A DNA stretch of 64,000 nt from Kitasatospora sp. NBC_00374 (GTDB lineage: Bacteria > Actinomycetota > Actinomycetes > Streptomycetales > Streptomycetaceae): contig NZ_CP107964.1 in NCBI RefSeq assembly GCF_041434935.1, positions 7,981,001-8,045,000 of the forward strand, written 5' to 3'. A program made the translations under genes and the position numbers. Positions 25,145 through 35,033 of this stretch are shown here, piece by piece (position 1 is the first letter of the stretch; every line of letters starts with the position of its first letter). The notes beneath the pieces were generated by a model. That model ran no database searches. It worked only from the letters and a program-made list of their open reading frames with translations, and was not told the origin of the DNA.

Positions 25145-25570
25145 TGAGGTTGGGAGTGCTGGCTCACGCATCCGGGCCGCTGAGGTCCCGCACCGCCGAC
25201 GGCATCCGCCAGGAGGTCTGGGCGCTCCTGGCGGTCCATCACGCCCTGCGGGTGGTGATGCACACCGTCGCGACGACCGGCCCGGTGGTCGATCCGGACC
25301 GTGTCGGCCACCGTCCGGGTGATCCGCCGCACCGTGGTCGTTCAGGCCGCGGCTACCGCCGTCGGTCTGCAGGAGGCGATGACGGAAGTCTGCGAGGAGC
25401 TCCGCCGCCGGCTGCTGCCGAAGCGGCGCCGGAGAGCCCAGCCACGCATGATCAAGAAACCGCCGAGCCGGTTCCCCCGGAAGCGGATCAGAGCTGGCAG
25501 CACCAAGGGGGAGGTCGGGGTCTGGTGGAGGCCCCAAAGAAGGAGGCTGTTGTCTGACTGCCGGCGCTGA
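25145..25570 (+). pseudogene. C-terminal remnant of an IS4-family transposase
   Basis: One frame reads PLRSRTADGIRQEVWALLAV, then HHALRVVMHTVATTGPVVDP. After a frameshift near 25300 another continues VSATVRVIRRTVVVQAAATA and a basic tail, LRRRLLPKRRRRAQPRMIKK, with a stop at 25570. The LRSRTPxxxRQEVWxLLxxxxALR pattern is the end of the IS4 DDE domain. The rest of the element is absent. Confidence 0.6.
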
Positions 25571-25587
25571 CCGACACGAGCGGGGCT

Positions 25588-26160
25588 CTACAGGTCGAGC
25601 TGGGGACGGTCGGGATCGAGGAGATCGGGGTCCTGGCGAACCAGCGCGTCTTCGAAGGCCTCCCAGCCCTTGTCGCGAATGAAGGTGGTCTCCCCCGCCG
25701 TGATGGGGATCAGCCAGACGACGGCGACATCACTGCCGTTCTCGATGGTGACCGAGAAGAAGTCGTCGTCGAAGTAGACGGGCAACCCTGCGTAGAGGGA
25801 CGTCATGGTTCCGCCGGGCAATGGTGCGGGAAGCGGCACCACGTCGCCGCGAAGGATCGCCTCGCCGCTCGCCGTCAGCTGCCCGGCGACGTATTCCAGT
25901 ACGTCGGGGAAGTGACCATAGCCCTTGGTGCGGTTGACGTTCTCGCAGGCCAGCAGTTCCAGGTGGAAGTGACGGTCCGAAGCTGGGTGCCACAACGGAG
26001 TACGAGAGAGGCCGACCGTCGCGAACGCCTGGGCGCCCGGGAGCTGGCCCTCACGGAAGCACGCCACCTGGGGAGTTCCCTGCGCAGCGCCTGCGGGTGG
26101 AGACCAGGCACCGATCATGCGCCCGAGTCGGCTCTCGAAGTGGTCTATGAGCTCCGGCAT
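25588..26160 (-). CDS. suppressor-of-fused (SUFU) domain protein, probable immunity protein
   Basis: A 190-residue cytoplasmic protein. The segments DRHFHLELLACENVNRTKGY, VLEYVAGQLTASGEAILRGD and VVWLIPITAGETTFIRDKGW follow the bacterial SUFU domain, in which the final EAFEDALVRQDPDLLDPDR helix is also typical. SUFU-domain proteins are recurrent immunity proteins of polymorphic toxin systems. It lies 332 bases from the RHS immunity gene on the same strand and could protect against the tail of another RHS allele. No toxin of its own is attached. Confidence 0.82.
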   Translation of the reverse strand: MPELIDHFESRLGRMIGAWSPPAGAAQGTPQVACFREGQLPGAQAFATVGLSRTPLWHPASDRHFHLELLACENVNRTKGYGHFPDVLEYVAGQLTASGEAILRGDVVPLPAPLPGGTMTSLYAGLPVYFDDDFFSVTIENGSDVAVVWLIPITAGETTFIRDKGWEAFEDALVRQDPDLLDPDRPQLDL

Positions 26161-26239
26161 CAGGCACTCCCGTCTGACGTCCGAGCACGTCAGGCCCGGC
26201 GGTAACCAATGATTCCCTGGACAGTAACGACCGGGACGG

Positions 26240-26390
26240 GGCAGGAGCGAGTCAGGCGCTTCGCTACGTGGGGCAGCAGACCTTCGCCCTACTTCACCGG
26301 TTCAAGGGCCTCGCCGTCCGCCGGGAACGCTGCCTCGACCTGCACGACTCACTCATCTCGCTTGCGTGTGCGCCCATCTGCCGATGAAGG
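26240..26390 (+). pseudogene. short C-terminal remnant of an IS5-family transposase
   Basis: One frame reads ALRYVGQQTFALLHRFKGLA, then VRRERCLDLHDSLISLACAP, ending at a TGA near 26385. This is the classic end of an IS5 transposase (EQTFALLHxFKRLAVRWERRxDLHxxxxSLAC). It separates the SUFU gene from the RHS operon. Confidence 0.65.
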
Positions 26391-26434
26391 CTCAACAGAC
26401 CAACGGCGTGATCTTGTTACGAGGTGGAAGAAGG

Positions 26435-26468
26435 ACCGGTGACGGCCCGGGCAGGGGCCGTCACCGGT
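26435..26468 (-). terminator. 14-bp hairpin terminator of the RHS-immunity operon
   Basis: ACCGGTGACGGCCC (26435-26448) pairs perfectly with GGGCCGTCACCGGT (26455-26468). It lies 25 bases beyond the stop of the leftward immunity gene. Confidence 0.8.
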
Positions 26469-26492
26469 CGGGCCGGTCTGTTCGTGCGACAG

Positions 26493-26897
26493 CTAGCGGT
26501 ACAGGCGTTCTGCCCTAGCCCGGTCGTTCGCGACGTTGGCGACGAAGAGGCCGAAGTCGAAGTCCTCGAGTTCGACGAACGGGGTCAGGTCCGAGCCGAG
26601 GCCGGCCCACTCCGGGGGGATCGGATAGCGCAACGTCAGTTCGCCGATCGCCAGGGCGCAGGAGGTGCCGTCGCTCCCGTGGCGGATCTCCGTTCCGTCC
26701 AGCGGCAGCAGGCGGTCACCGACCCGTACGAGCAACGCGTCTCCCTCCCGGAAGAGAACGACGAGGGTGTCGGACAGTACGTCGTAGGTGCCGGCGGTGT
26801 GTTCTCCGGGGGAGGCCGGTCGGCTTCCCGTCGGCGTTCCCGTAGCGGGATCGAAGGATGCGACCTGGCCGAATCTGCTGAACTGGCTGATGAGCAC
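26493..26897 (-). CDS. probable cognate immunity protein of the RHS toxin
   Basis: A 134-residue acidic protein with a GTG start at 26897, one base after the RHS stop (TAG C GTG). The ribosome site AGAGG lies inside the last RHS codons, so translation is coupled. No signal peptide or membrane helix is present. The sequence (RFGQVASFDPATGTPTGSRP, then TLVVLFREGDALLVRVGDRL and FVELEDFDFGLFVANVANDR) is not one I recognise. Position directly after the variable toxin tip is the standard place for an immunity gene. Confidence 0.7.
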   Translation of the reverse strand: MLISQFSRFGQVASFDPATGTPTGSRPASPGEHTAGTYDVLSDTLVVLFREGDALLVRVGDRLLPLDGTEIRHGSDGTSCALAIGELTLRYPIPPEWAGLGSDLTPFVELEDFDFGLFVANVANDRARAERLYR

Positions 26898-26898
26898 G

Positions 26899-29800
26899 CT
26901 ACCTCTTCTCCAGTCCCAGGTCCGCTCCGCCGGTGCGCGAGGCGCTCTCGATGATCTGCTCCCAAGTCTTGCCCCTGGCCCGTAGATAGTCGATGGTCGG
27001 GCCCAGCTTGTCACCGTACTTCGCCAAGTTGCGGTCGTAGATGGTCTGCCGCTGCTCCTTGGGGGTCAGGTCCTTGTACTTCTCCCCGATGTCACGCCTG
27101 GCCTGGTGCAGGGCGCGGGCGATCTCCTCGTCGGTGGCGCCTGCCGCCTTCATGTCCGCGTTCTTCTGTTTCAGGGCTTCGACCTCGGCGATATAGGCCT
27201 TCCGCAGCGGGGGCAGCTCGCCTGTCGGAGGAACTATGAGCCCGTTGTCGGCTCCGAGTTCCGTGGTCACCCGAGGGGCACGGGGGCCGAACGCCCGGCC
27301 GGCCCAGGTCGCGATGCCTGCCATACCTGCGACGGCGACCTGTTGGGCGAGTTCGTCGGCGTGTTTCTCGACCTGGTCGGCGACGTTGTTGCAGCCGAAT
27401 TCGCGGAGTTTGGCTGCGGCGGTGTACATCGCGTAGGCGGGGCGGACGGGGAAGTACTTGTCGGCGAAGGCGCCGGCTCCGCCGTTGTTGCCGGTGAAGG
27501 CGTTGTAGAGGTCGCCGACGAACTCGAAGGGCATCTTCGCGCCGGTGACGAGCCCGCTGCCGATCGCGTCGAGCGGGCTCATGTCGGACAGGTCGCCGCC
27601 CTGCGGGGTGAGTCCGCTGGGGTCGGTGTAGATGGTGGGTGCGTCGGCCGCGTAGGAGTATGCCGATCCGTACGGGGCCGAGGCGGGTGTGGCGAGCGGG
27701 TCGCGGCTGTTGAACCGGCCGGTGGCGGTGTCGTACTCGCGGGCCCGGAGGTACTGCTTGCCGGGTATGACGGGGTCGTTGTACTGGCCGGCGAACCCGA
27801 AGGGTGTGGTAGGTGCGCCGGCGGCGATGGTGGCGGTGCCGGATCGGCCGTAGGGGTCGTAGGCGGTGCGGGTCTGCTGTGTGCCGGCCTGGTTGGTGAC
27901 GTCGGTGATCGAGCCGAGCCAGTCGTGGTGGTGGTAGGAGGTGCCGGACGGGTTGTGCTGGCTCTGCGGGAGGCCGAGCGGATCGTAGGCGTAGTCGCCG
28001 ATCAGTGCGCCGGAGCCGTTGGTCTCGGTGGCGATCTGCGGCAGGGGGTTGTTGAGGTCCCAGGTGAGCGTTCGGGACAGGGTGCCGTTGGTCTTGGTGG
28101 CGACCCGGTTGCCGTCGGCGTCGTAGGTGAACGTGAACGTCCGATAGCTCACCGCGGAGCTCTGGTGGCCGGCGGCGTCGTACGTGTAGGTCGTGGTGTG
28201 GAAGGCGAGGGGTTCCCGGTAGGTGCCCGAGCTCCACAGTGCCTTTTGGGCGGTGTCGAGGACGACGAGACTGCCGGTGTCCTGGACCTTGGCGTAGGCC
28301 CCGGTGTTTCCGCCGGTGTTGGTGCTCCACAGCGTCGTGCCGTCGGCGGATGCGACGACGAGATTGCCGTCGGCCTGCATGGTCGCGTGGGCGCCGGGGT
28401 GGCCCGCGGTGCCGGAGGACCAGACGGCGAGTCCGGTGTCGATCGCGTACAGGACGAGGTTGCCATCGGCCTGCATGATCAAGCGGGTGCTGTTGGATGC
28501 CACGACGGTGCCGGACTCAAGGACGGTGCCGCCGGCGATCGTCTGGTCCTGGAACGGGGTGTTGACGGTGGTGGTGTTGCCGTCGGCGTCGTAGGTGTAG
28601 GTGGTGGTGGCCGAGCCGGTGGTGCTCCTGGTGAGCTGGTCGGCTGCGTCGTAGGTGGAGGTGGTGGTGCCGAAGGCGTCGGTCTGGGTGAGCCGGTTGC
28701 CGACCTTGTCGTAGGTGTAGGTCAGGGCTCCGGCGGCGCAGCCGACGGTGGACGGGGCGAGGGGGCAGCCGGACGTCAGACGGCCGGCCTGGTCGTAGGT
28801 GTGGTTCTGGGTGCCGGTGCCCAGTCCGGGACGGTTGACGTCGACCTTGGTGGGTTGGCCTGCCGCGTCGCGGGTGAGCCGCCAGGAGGCGAGGGTTGTG
28901 GTGCCCTTGGTGCTGGCGATGCCGCTGAGCCGGCCGGTGGTGTCGTAGGTGCGGGCTTCGGTGTAGCCGTTGGTGCCGGGCAGGACGGTGGCGGTGAGGT
29001 TGCCGGCGGGGTCGTAGGCGTAGGTGGTGCTCGCGCCGTCGGCGGTCAGCTTGGTCTGGTGGCCGTCGTCGTCGTAGGCATAGGCGAGCTTCTCGCCGTC
29101 CGGGTACTGGCGGCTGGTCAGGCTGCCGCGGGTGTCGTAGGTGTAGGTGAAGCCGGTGCCGCCGCCGGGTGCGGTGATGGACAGCAGCCGGTCGGCCTTG
29201 TCGTACGCCAGGGTGCGGGTGCCGGTCGCGTCGGTGACCGAGGCGGGCCGTCCGGCCTTGTCGTAGGCGCGGGTGACGGCGGGGGTGGTGTCGGAGTAAC
29301 TGGTGCCGGTCGGCAGGCCGCGCGGGTCGTAGCTTGTGGTGGTGGTCAGGCCGCGGGCGTTGGTGAGGGTGGTGGCGTGCCCCTCCGGGTCGTGGCCGTA
29401 GGTGACTTTGTTGCCGAGCGGGTCGGTGGCGGCGGTGAGCCGGTGGAGCGGGTCGTAGGTGTACCTGGTGACGTGGTTGTTGGCGTCGGTGCGTGAGGTA
29501 CGGTCGTTGACCGTGTTCCACGTGTTGGTGGTGACCGCGCCGGCCGGATCGGTGATGGTGGTCACCCGGCCGGCGGCGTCGTACGCCGTGGTGGTCTTGC
29601 GGTTGAGCGGGTCGGAGACGGACGTGGGGCGGTTGAGTGCGTCGTAGGCCGTGGTCGTGGTGTTGCCGAGTGGGTCCTTGACGGTGGTGCGGTTGCCGGC
29701 CGCGTCGTAGCCGAAGGTCGTGGTGTAGGTCGCGGGTGTGGCCCCGGTGGCGTTGCCGCGCGGGTCGACGACCGCGGTGAGGCGTTCGTCGGTGTCGAAG

Positions 29801-32571
29801 GACCAGGTCGTCCTGCTGCCAAGGGGCGTGGTTTGCGAAATCCGGTTTCCGGCGGCGTCGTAGCCGTAGGCGGTGGCCTTGCCCAGCGCGTCGGTGACGC
29901 TCGTCAGCCGGCCGAGCGTGTCGTACCCGTAGGTGGCCTTGGCCGTGGTCGGGTCGGTGACGGTCAGGACCTGGTTGGTCGGGCTGTAGGTCGTGGCGGT
30001 GACGTTGCCGAGCGGGTCGGTGACGGTGACGGGCCGGTTGACCTCGTCGTAGGCGGTGACAGTGACGGCGCCGGTCGGGTCGGTGACGGAGGTGCGGTTG
30101 CCGTTGGCGTCGTAGCCGTAGGTCCAGGTGTAGGCGGCCGGGGTCGCGCCGGCGGCGTTGCCGCGCGCGGTGACCAGTGCGGTGGGCCGGTTGTTCCTGT
30201 CGTAGTTGTAGGCGGTCCGGTTTCCGAGCGGGTCGGTGACGGAGGTGAGGTTTCCGGTCTGGTCGAAGGTGCTGGCGGTGGTGTTGCCGGCTGCGTCCTT
30301 GATGTTGGTGCGGTTGCCTGCGGCGTCGTAGGTGTAGGTGATGGTGCTGCCCAGCGGATCCTTCGCGGACGTGAGTTGCCCGTCGGCGTCGTAGCCGTAA
30401 CTGGTGACTCCGGCCAGTGGATCGGTGGCCTTGGTGAGCATGCCGCCGGCGTCGTAGGCGTAGCTCGTGGTGTAGGCGGCGGGCGTCGCGCCGGCGAGGT
30501 TGCCGCGCGGGTCGGTCTTTGAGGTGACCCGACCTGCCGTGTCGTAGTTGAAGGTGGTCTTCTCGCCGAGCGGTGTGATCGTCGAGGTCCGGTTGCCCGT
30601 GCTGTCGTAGCCGTAGGTGGTGGTGCCGCCGCGCGGGCCGGTGACGGTGGAGAGCAGGCCGAGCGCCCCGTAGGTGTAGCTGGTCCTGCCGCCCACCGGG
30701 TCGGTGGTCGAGGTCAGCTGGTTGCCGGCGTTGTACGCGTAGGTGGTGGTGTTGCCGCGGGCGTCCTTGTGCGAGGTCACCCGGTTCGCGCCGTCGTAGC
30801 TCCAGGTGTCGGTGGTGGACACCGGCGCCGGGGCGGTGCTCGTCAGCAGGTTGCCGTTCGGGTCGTACGTGAACGTGGCTTTCCGGCCGTTGGCGTCGGT
30901 CAGCGAGGTGCGGTTGAGCGAGCTGTCGTATCCGTACGTGGTCGTCTTCCCGTACGGGTCGGACTGCCAGCTGATCACCCCGTCGGTGTACTTCTGCGTC
31001 CAGATCCCGCCGTCGGGATGGGTCACGTAGGTGGTGCCGGGGTTCGCGGCGTCGTAGGCGAAGGTCGTCTTCGCACCCAGGGCGTCGGTCTGGCCCGTCA
31101 CCCGTCCGCTGCCGTCGTAGACGTTGGTGATCCGCGCCTTGCCCAGCGGGTCGGTGACCGTGGTGAGCAGGCCGGCGGCGTCGTAGCCGAACGTCGTGGT
31201 CTGCCCGCGCAGGTCCTTCACGCTTGTCAGCCGACCGTCGGTGTAGCCGTAGGTGACCGTTCGTGAGCCGGGAAGGGTGGCGGTGGTGAGCAGCGCGCCG
31301 GTGTAGCCGAAGGTGACGGTGTGTCCGCCTGCGTCGGTGACGGAGGTCGGCTGACCACCGGTGTACGCAAGGGTTGGCCCGACTCCGGCGGGGTCGCGCA
31401 TCGCGGTCAGCCGGCCGTTGGCGTCGAAGAGCAACTGGTGCTGGTCCGGGGTCGTCAGCTGGTATCCGTTGGCTGTCTTCTGCAGCTTGGAGTGGGCGTA
31501 GGGCCGGGTCGGCGCGAGCGAGCCGTCCGGCTGCACGGCATAGTCGCTCTGCGAGCCGTCCTCCGAGACGAAGGTGACCACCGACTGCCCGACGATCAGT
31601 GATGCGGAGTACGGGAAGGCCCAGCCCTTGCCGAACACGCCGGAAGCCGCCAGGGACGAGGAGTAGCTCCTGGTCAGCTGGACCGTCTGGCCGGGGCCGG
31701 GCACCTGGGCGTCGGTGAACACCTCACCGAAGGCCCCGGTGGAGGTGTTGACCGGGTCGCCGCAGTACTTCACCAGCTCGAGGACGATGCCCGTGCTGGA
31801 GGGGGAGCCCGGGCAGGCCAGCGACACGTTCGCGGGAACCCCGTAGATCGGAACCGGCGGTGCCGAGGCCGACCTGAGCGTGTCGGAGCTGCCGTCGCGA
31901 TAGGCGTACGTCACCACGACGTAGTAGTCGACGCCCTTCTGGATCTGCGCCATCAGCGAGCACCAACCGGTGGCCTCGTACACCGACCACTGCGCCGCGT
32001 CGATCTGCGCATTGTCCGAGGCCCGGTAGAACACGACCGACACGGCACCTCGGCCGACCCCGAGAAGATTCGATGGCGTATCAGGATTGAAATCCCAGGT
32101 CGCACACCACGACAGACCGGTGCTGCCGCTCTGTAGATTGTCCGCATAGGAGCGGAGATTGGCGATGTACGGGTGGCCGGGCGGCCAAGCGGCGGTCGCT
32201 CCCTGTGCCTCGGCTGCTGCTGGTGCCTCGGTGGACTTGGGCGGGGCGCCCTTGACCTTCGCCTGGACCTCGGCCTCTGTCAGCCGCTGATATCCAGGGG
32301 TGCCAGGCCCGGCAACACGGCCCGCCACTCCTGCGTGTCGGTCGGGCAGGGGCGAGGAGCCCAGCTTCCTGGCCTGTTCCCGCTTCTGTCCCATCGACAG
32401 GGGAGTCGGCGGCGGCGTGGCCCGGGGAGGTGCGCTGCTGCTCGTCGGAGCAGTGGCCGTGGCGGCAACCGTGCGAGCCGAGGCTGTCGGTGCACTGCCG
32501 CTCGCCACGAGGACCGTCATGAGGACAGAAACGACTAACCGGCGGATATTGACCTTCATCTCACCATCCAT
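26899..32571 (-). CDS. secreted RHS-repeat polymorphic toxin with an embedded bulb-type lectin domain
   Basis: A 1,890-residue protein with a signal peptide (about residues 5-32, VNIRRLVVSVLMTVLVASGS). The start is ATG 32571, with ATG 32559 equally possible. Residues about 270-345 form the DUF6531-like entry region (VNTSTGAFGEVFTDAQVPGP). About 380-1330 and 1460-1560 consist of YD repeats (YxxxGxLxxxTDPxG), which build the hollow RHS shell. Residues 1338-1455 are a bulb-type lectin domain with MQADGNLVLY and MQADGNLVVA sugar-binding motifs and a weaker third copy. The RHS core end, GRFNSRDPLATPASAPYGSA then YTDPSG, falls at about 1610-1650. The last 240 residues are the variable tip, ending in a helical domain (YDRNLAKYGDKLGPTIDYLR, TWEQIIESASRTGG). 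Toxic activity of the tip is inferred; the enzyme type is not identified. Confidence 0.9.
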   Translation of the reverse strand: MDGEMKVNIRRLVVSVLMTVLVASGSAPTASARTVAATATAPTSSSAPPRATPPPTPLSMGQKREQARKLGSSPLPDRHAGVAGRVAGPGTPGYQRLTEAEVQAKVKGAPPKSTEAPAAAEAQGATAAWPPGHPYIANLRSYADNLQSGSTGLSWCATWDFNPDTPSNLLGVGRGAVSVVFYRASDNAQIDAAQWSVYEATGWCSLMAQIQKGVDYYVVVTYAYRDGSSDTLRSASAPPVPIYGVPANVSLACPGSPSSTGIVLELVKYCGDPVNTSTGAFGEVFTDAQVPGPGQTVQLTRSYSSSLAASGVFGKGWAFPYSASLIVGQSVVTFVSEDGSQSDYAVQPDGSLAPTRPYAHSKLQKTANGYQLTTPDQHQLLFDANGRLTAMRDPAGVGPTLAYTGGQPTSVTDAGGHTVTFGYTGALLTTATLPGSRTVTYGYTDGRLTSVKDLRGQTTTFGYDAAGLLTTVTDPLGKARITNVYDGSGRVTGQTDALGAKTTFAYDAANPGTTYVTHPDGGIWTQKYTDGVISWQSDPYGKTTTYGYDSSLNRTSLTDANGRKATFTYDPNGNLLTSTAPAPVSTTDTWSYDGANRVTSHKDARGNTTTYAYNAGNQLTSTTDPVGGRTSYTYGALGLLSTVTGPRGGTTTYGYDSTGNRTSTITPLGEKTTFNYDTAGRVTSKTDPRGNLAGATPAAYTTSYAYDAGGMLTKATDPLAGVTSYGYDADGQLTSAKDPLGSTITYTYDAAGNRTNIKDAAGNTTASTFDQTGNLTSVTDPLGNRTAYNYDRNNRPTALVTARGNAAGATPAAYTWTYGYDANGNRTSVTDPTGAVTVTAYDEVNRPVTVTDPLGNVTATTYSPTNQVLTVTDPTTAKATYGYDTLGRLTSVTDALGKATAYGYDAAGNRISQTTPLGSRTTWSFDTDERLTAVVDPRGNATGATPATYTTTFGYDAAGNRTTVKDPLGNTTTTAYDALNRPTSVSDPLNRKTTTAYDAAGRVTTITDPAGAVTTNTWNTVNDRTSRTDANNHVTRYTYDPLHRLTAATDPLGNKVTYGHDPEGHATTLTNARGLTTTTSYDPRGLPTGTSYSDTTPAVTRAYDKAGRPASVTDATGTRTLAYDKADRLLSITAPGGGTGFTYTYDTRGSLTSRQYPDGEKLAYAYDDDGHQTKLTADGASTTYAYDPAGNLTATVLPGTNGYTEARTYDTTGRLSGIASTKGTTTLASWRLTRDAAGQPTKVDVNRPGLGTGTQNHTYDQAGRLTSGCPLAPSTVGCAAGALTYTYDKVGNRLTQTDAFGTTTSTYDAADQLTRSTTGSATTTYTYDADGNTTTVNTPFQDQTIAGGTVLESGTVVASNSTRLIMQADGNLVLYAIDTGLAVWSSGTAGHPGAHATMQADGNLVVASADGTTLWSTNTGGNTGAYAKVQDTGSLVVLDTAQKALWSSGTYREPLAFHTTTYTYDAAGHQSSAVSYRTFTFTYDADGNRVATKTNGTLSRTLTWDLNNPLPQIATETNGSGALIGDYAYDPLGLPQSQHNPSGTSYHHHDWLGSITDVTNQAGTQQTRTAYDPYGRSGTATIAAGAPTTPFGFAGQYNDPVIPGKQYLRAREYDTATGRFNSRDPLATPASAPYGSAYSYAADAPTIYTDPSGLTPQGGDLSDMSPLDAIGSGLVTGAKMPFEFVGDLYNAFTGNNGGAGAFADKYFPVRPAYAMYTAAAKLREFGCNNVADQVEKHADELAQQVAVAGMAGIATWAGRAFGPRAPRVTTELGADNGLIVPPTGELPPLRKAYIAEVEALKQKNADMKAAGATDEEIARALHQARRDIGEKYKDLTPKEQRQTIYDRNLAKYGDKLGPTIDYLRARGKTWEQIIESASRTGGADLGLEKR

Positions 32572-32888
32572 CTGCTATCGCGCAGGGACCGTGTCGACCG
32601 GATCCGATCGACACTCGGAAGATGTTCGTCGACTGACTGATTCTGCGGGATCGAAAGTTCGAGCGATGGCCGAAAGTCGTCCAAGATCGTCCTGTGGTCA
32701 TTTGCAATGCAATCTGGAGTGACAAATTCCAGAATTCCCATATGGGAAGATTCGGGTGATCTTCGGGTGGGTGATGCAACTTCCGCAGTGGCGTCACCCA
32801 TATCCCCCCTGCCGAGCCCATCCCATCCTGAGCACCAAGCGGAAAACCGGTGACCGAGGCACCCGACCACTGCCAGGGCACATAGGAG
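32572..32888. other. upstream region of the RHS gene
   Basis: It is AT-richer than the surroundings between 32590 and 32770 and should hold the RHS promoter. No gene with coding character is seen. Confidence 0.35.
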
Positions 32889-33258
<370 letters not shown>

Positions 33259-33282
33259 GACACCCCTGGCTGCGATCATGCG

Positions 33283-33567
33283 GTGGTGAACGATGGACTG
33301 CCCGACGGTTGGACGATCGAGCGGGTGCGCTCCGCGTCAGGGGATCCTGAAGCCGCCCTGCTGCCTCTCGAACGAATCGTCGTGGCTGAGGAGCACGGCC
33401 GCGCGGACTACGCCTTGCTCCGGCCCGAGGTCATCCTGTCCTTCCACGACCTGTGTCTCGTGCGAGCTGACGACGACTGGTACATGGGACAGCTCGATTC
33501 CGACGGATCGGTCATCTGCTGGGCTTCCTACGGCTCCGACTTGGGCGAAGCCATCCAGGGGTTGTGA
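33283..33567 (+). CDS. small acidic protein, possible immunity protein
   Basis: A 94-residue protein starting at GTG 33283. The second half, EVILSFHDLCLVRADDDWYM then GQLDSDGSVICWASYGSDL, is a tidy beta-rich acidic domain of the kind seen among small immunity proteins. The first half begins VNDGLPDGWTIERVRSASGD. I do not recognise the family. It lies between an IS5 remnant and the IS630 array, and may have been moved there with the RHS region. Confidence 0.5.
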   Translation: MVNDGLPDGWTIERVRSASGDPEAALLPLERIVVAEEHGRADYALLRPEVILSFHDLCLVRADDDWYMGQLDSDGSVICWASYGSDLGEAIQGL

Positions 33568-33610
33568 CGTATCAGGCGCCCGACCTAACTACTTTCGCAA
33601 CGCGCCCCTA

Positions 33611-35031
33611 GTGTCCTGCGCCGGAAATATCAGTCATAAGTCTGTAGTCTGTTTTTCGTGTCGCAACGAGGTCCGAAGGCTGTAGAGATTGTGCTCTCCT
33701 CGAAGGAGCGCATTGAGTTGTCGCACTGGGCGGCCGGCGGGGCGGGGGCCCGGCTCGCCGAGCGGGCCGGGATCGTCCTGGCCTGCGCGGACGGAGTGTC
33801 AAGTACGCGGGTGGCGGCCGATAGGGGCGTGAATGTGGCGACCGTGCGCAAGTGGCGGGCCCGTTTCGCGGCTGACCGACTGGCGGGCCTTGCGGACGAG
33901 CCACGGCCCGGCCGCCGCAAGGCGGAACTTGTACTCACCGAGTCGGAGCGGGAGGAACTGACCCGATGGGCGAGGCGGGCGAAGACGGCCCAGTCCCTCG
34001 CGTTGCGGGCCAGGATCGTGCTGCGATGCTCGGAGGGCGGCACGAACAAGCAGGTCGCGGTCGAACTCGGCACCGCCCAGGCGACGGTGAACCGTTGGCG
34101 GGCCCGGTTCGTCGAGGACCGCCTGGACGGTCTGGTCGACGAACCGCGCCCCGGCAGGCCACCCTCGATCCTGCTCGACAGGGTCGAGGATGTCGTGGCG
34201 GCGACTTTGGAGTCCACACCGAAGCACGCCACCCACTGGTCACGCGCCTCGATGGCCGAACGTACCGGCCTGTCGAAGTCCACCATCGGGCGCATCTGGC
34301 AGAAGTTTGACCTCAAGCCGCACCTGCAGGATTCGTTCAAGCTCTCCACCGACGCGCAGTTCGTGGACAAGGTCGTCGACGTCGTCGGGCTCTACCACAA
34401 CCCGCCGGAGCGGGCGGTGGTGCTCTGTGTCGACGAGAAAAGCCAGATCCAGGCGCTGGACCGATCCCAGCCGGTGCTGCCGATGATGCCCGGCATGCCC
34501 GAGCGTCGCACCCACGACTACCTGCGCCATGGCATCACGAGCCTGTTCGCCGCGTTCAACATTGCCGACGGCAGCGTCATCAGTGCTCTGCACCGACGCC
34601 ACCGCGCCATCGAGTTCAAAAAGTTCCTGATCACGATAGACAAGGCCGTGTCGACCGAGCTCGACGTGCATCTGGTATGCGACAACTACGCCACCCACAA
34701 GACCCCCGAGATCCAGAAATGGCTGGCCCGGCATCCCCGGTTCCACGTCCACTTCACCCCGACCGGCTCCTCCTGGATCAACCAGGTCGAGCGCTGGTTC
34801 GGCCTGCTGACCGACAAGCTCATCCGCCGCGGCGTCCACACCTCCATCCAGGCTCTCGAGAACGACATCCGCACCTGGATCCAGACCTGGAACGAGGACC
34901 CGAAGCCCTTCACCTGGACCAAGACCGCCGACGAGATCCTGAACTCGCTCGCCGACTACCTCACCAAAATCACCCCCAGAGCACCATAAAACCCTAGTGA
35001 ACTTAGGCTTGGCACTTGCGGCGCAGGACAC
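33611..35031 (+). mobile_element. IS630-family element, tandem copy 1
   Basis: The element of 1,421 bp begins GTGTCCTGCGCCG and ends with the complement (CGGCGCAGGACAC). It is preceded by TA at 33609-33610 and followed by TA at 35032-35033. The next copy starts directly after that TA. Confidence 0.93.
33658..34989 (+). CDS. IS630-family transposase, copy 1
   Basis: A 443-residue protein with a GTG start at 33658. The N-terminal third has two helix-turn-helix units (TRVAADRGVNVATVRKWRAR and NKQVAVELGTAQATVNRWRA). The DDE catalytic domain has Asp259 (VVLCVDEKSQ), Asp342 (LVCDNYATHKT) and Glu378 (NQVERWFGLLTDKL). No frameshift is present, so the enzyme should be active. No ribosome site is obvious, which is common for transposases. 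Confidence 0.95.
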   Translation: MSQRGPKAVEIVLSSKERIELSHWAAGGAGARLAERAGIVLACADGVSSTRVAADRGVNVATVRKWRARFAADRLAGLADEPRPGRRKAELVLTESEREELTRWARRAKTAQSLALRARIVLRCSEGGTNKQVAVELGTAQATVNRWRARFVEDRLDGLVDEPRPGRPPSILLDRVEDVVAATLESTPKHATHWSRASMAERTGLSKSTIGRIWQKFDLKPHLQDSFKLSTDAQFVDKVVDVVGLYHNPPERAVVLCVDEKSQIQALDRSQPVLPMMPGMPERRTHDYLRHGITSLFAAFNIADGSVISALHRRHRAIEFKKFLITIDKAVSTELDVHLVCDNYATHKTPEIQKWLARHPRFHVHFTPTGSSWINQVERWFGLLTDKLIRRGVHTSIQALENDIRTWIQTWNEDPKPFTWTKTADEILNSLADYLTKITPRAP

Positions 35032-35033
35032 TA

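Noticed and set aside
28500-31600. Regularly repeated short sequences suggesting a repeat array or CRISPR
   Set aside because: The repeats encode YD repeats of the RHS protein in frame, and they vary continuously without unique spacers.
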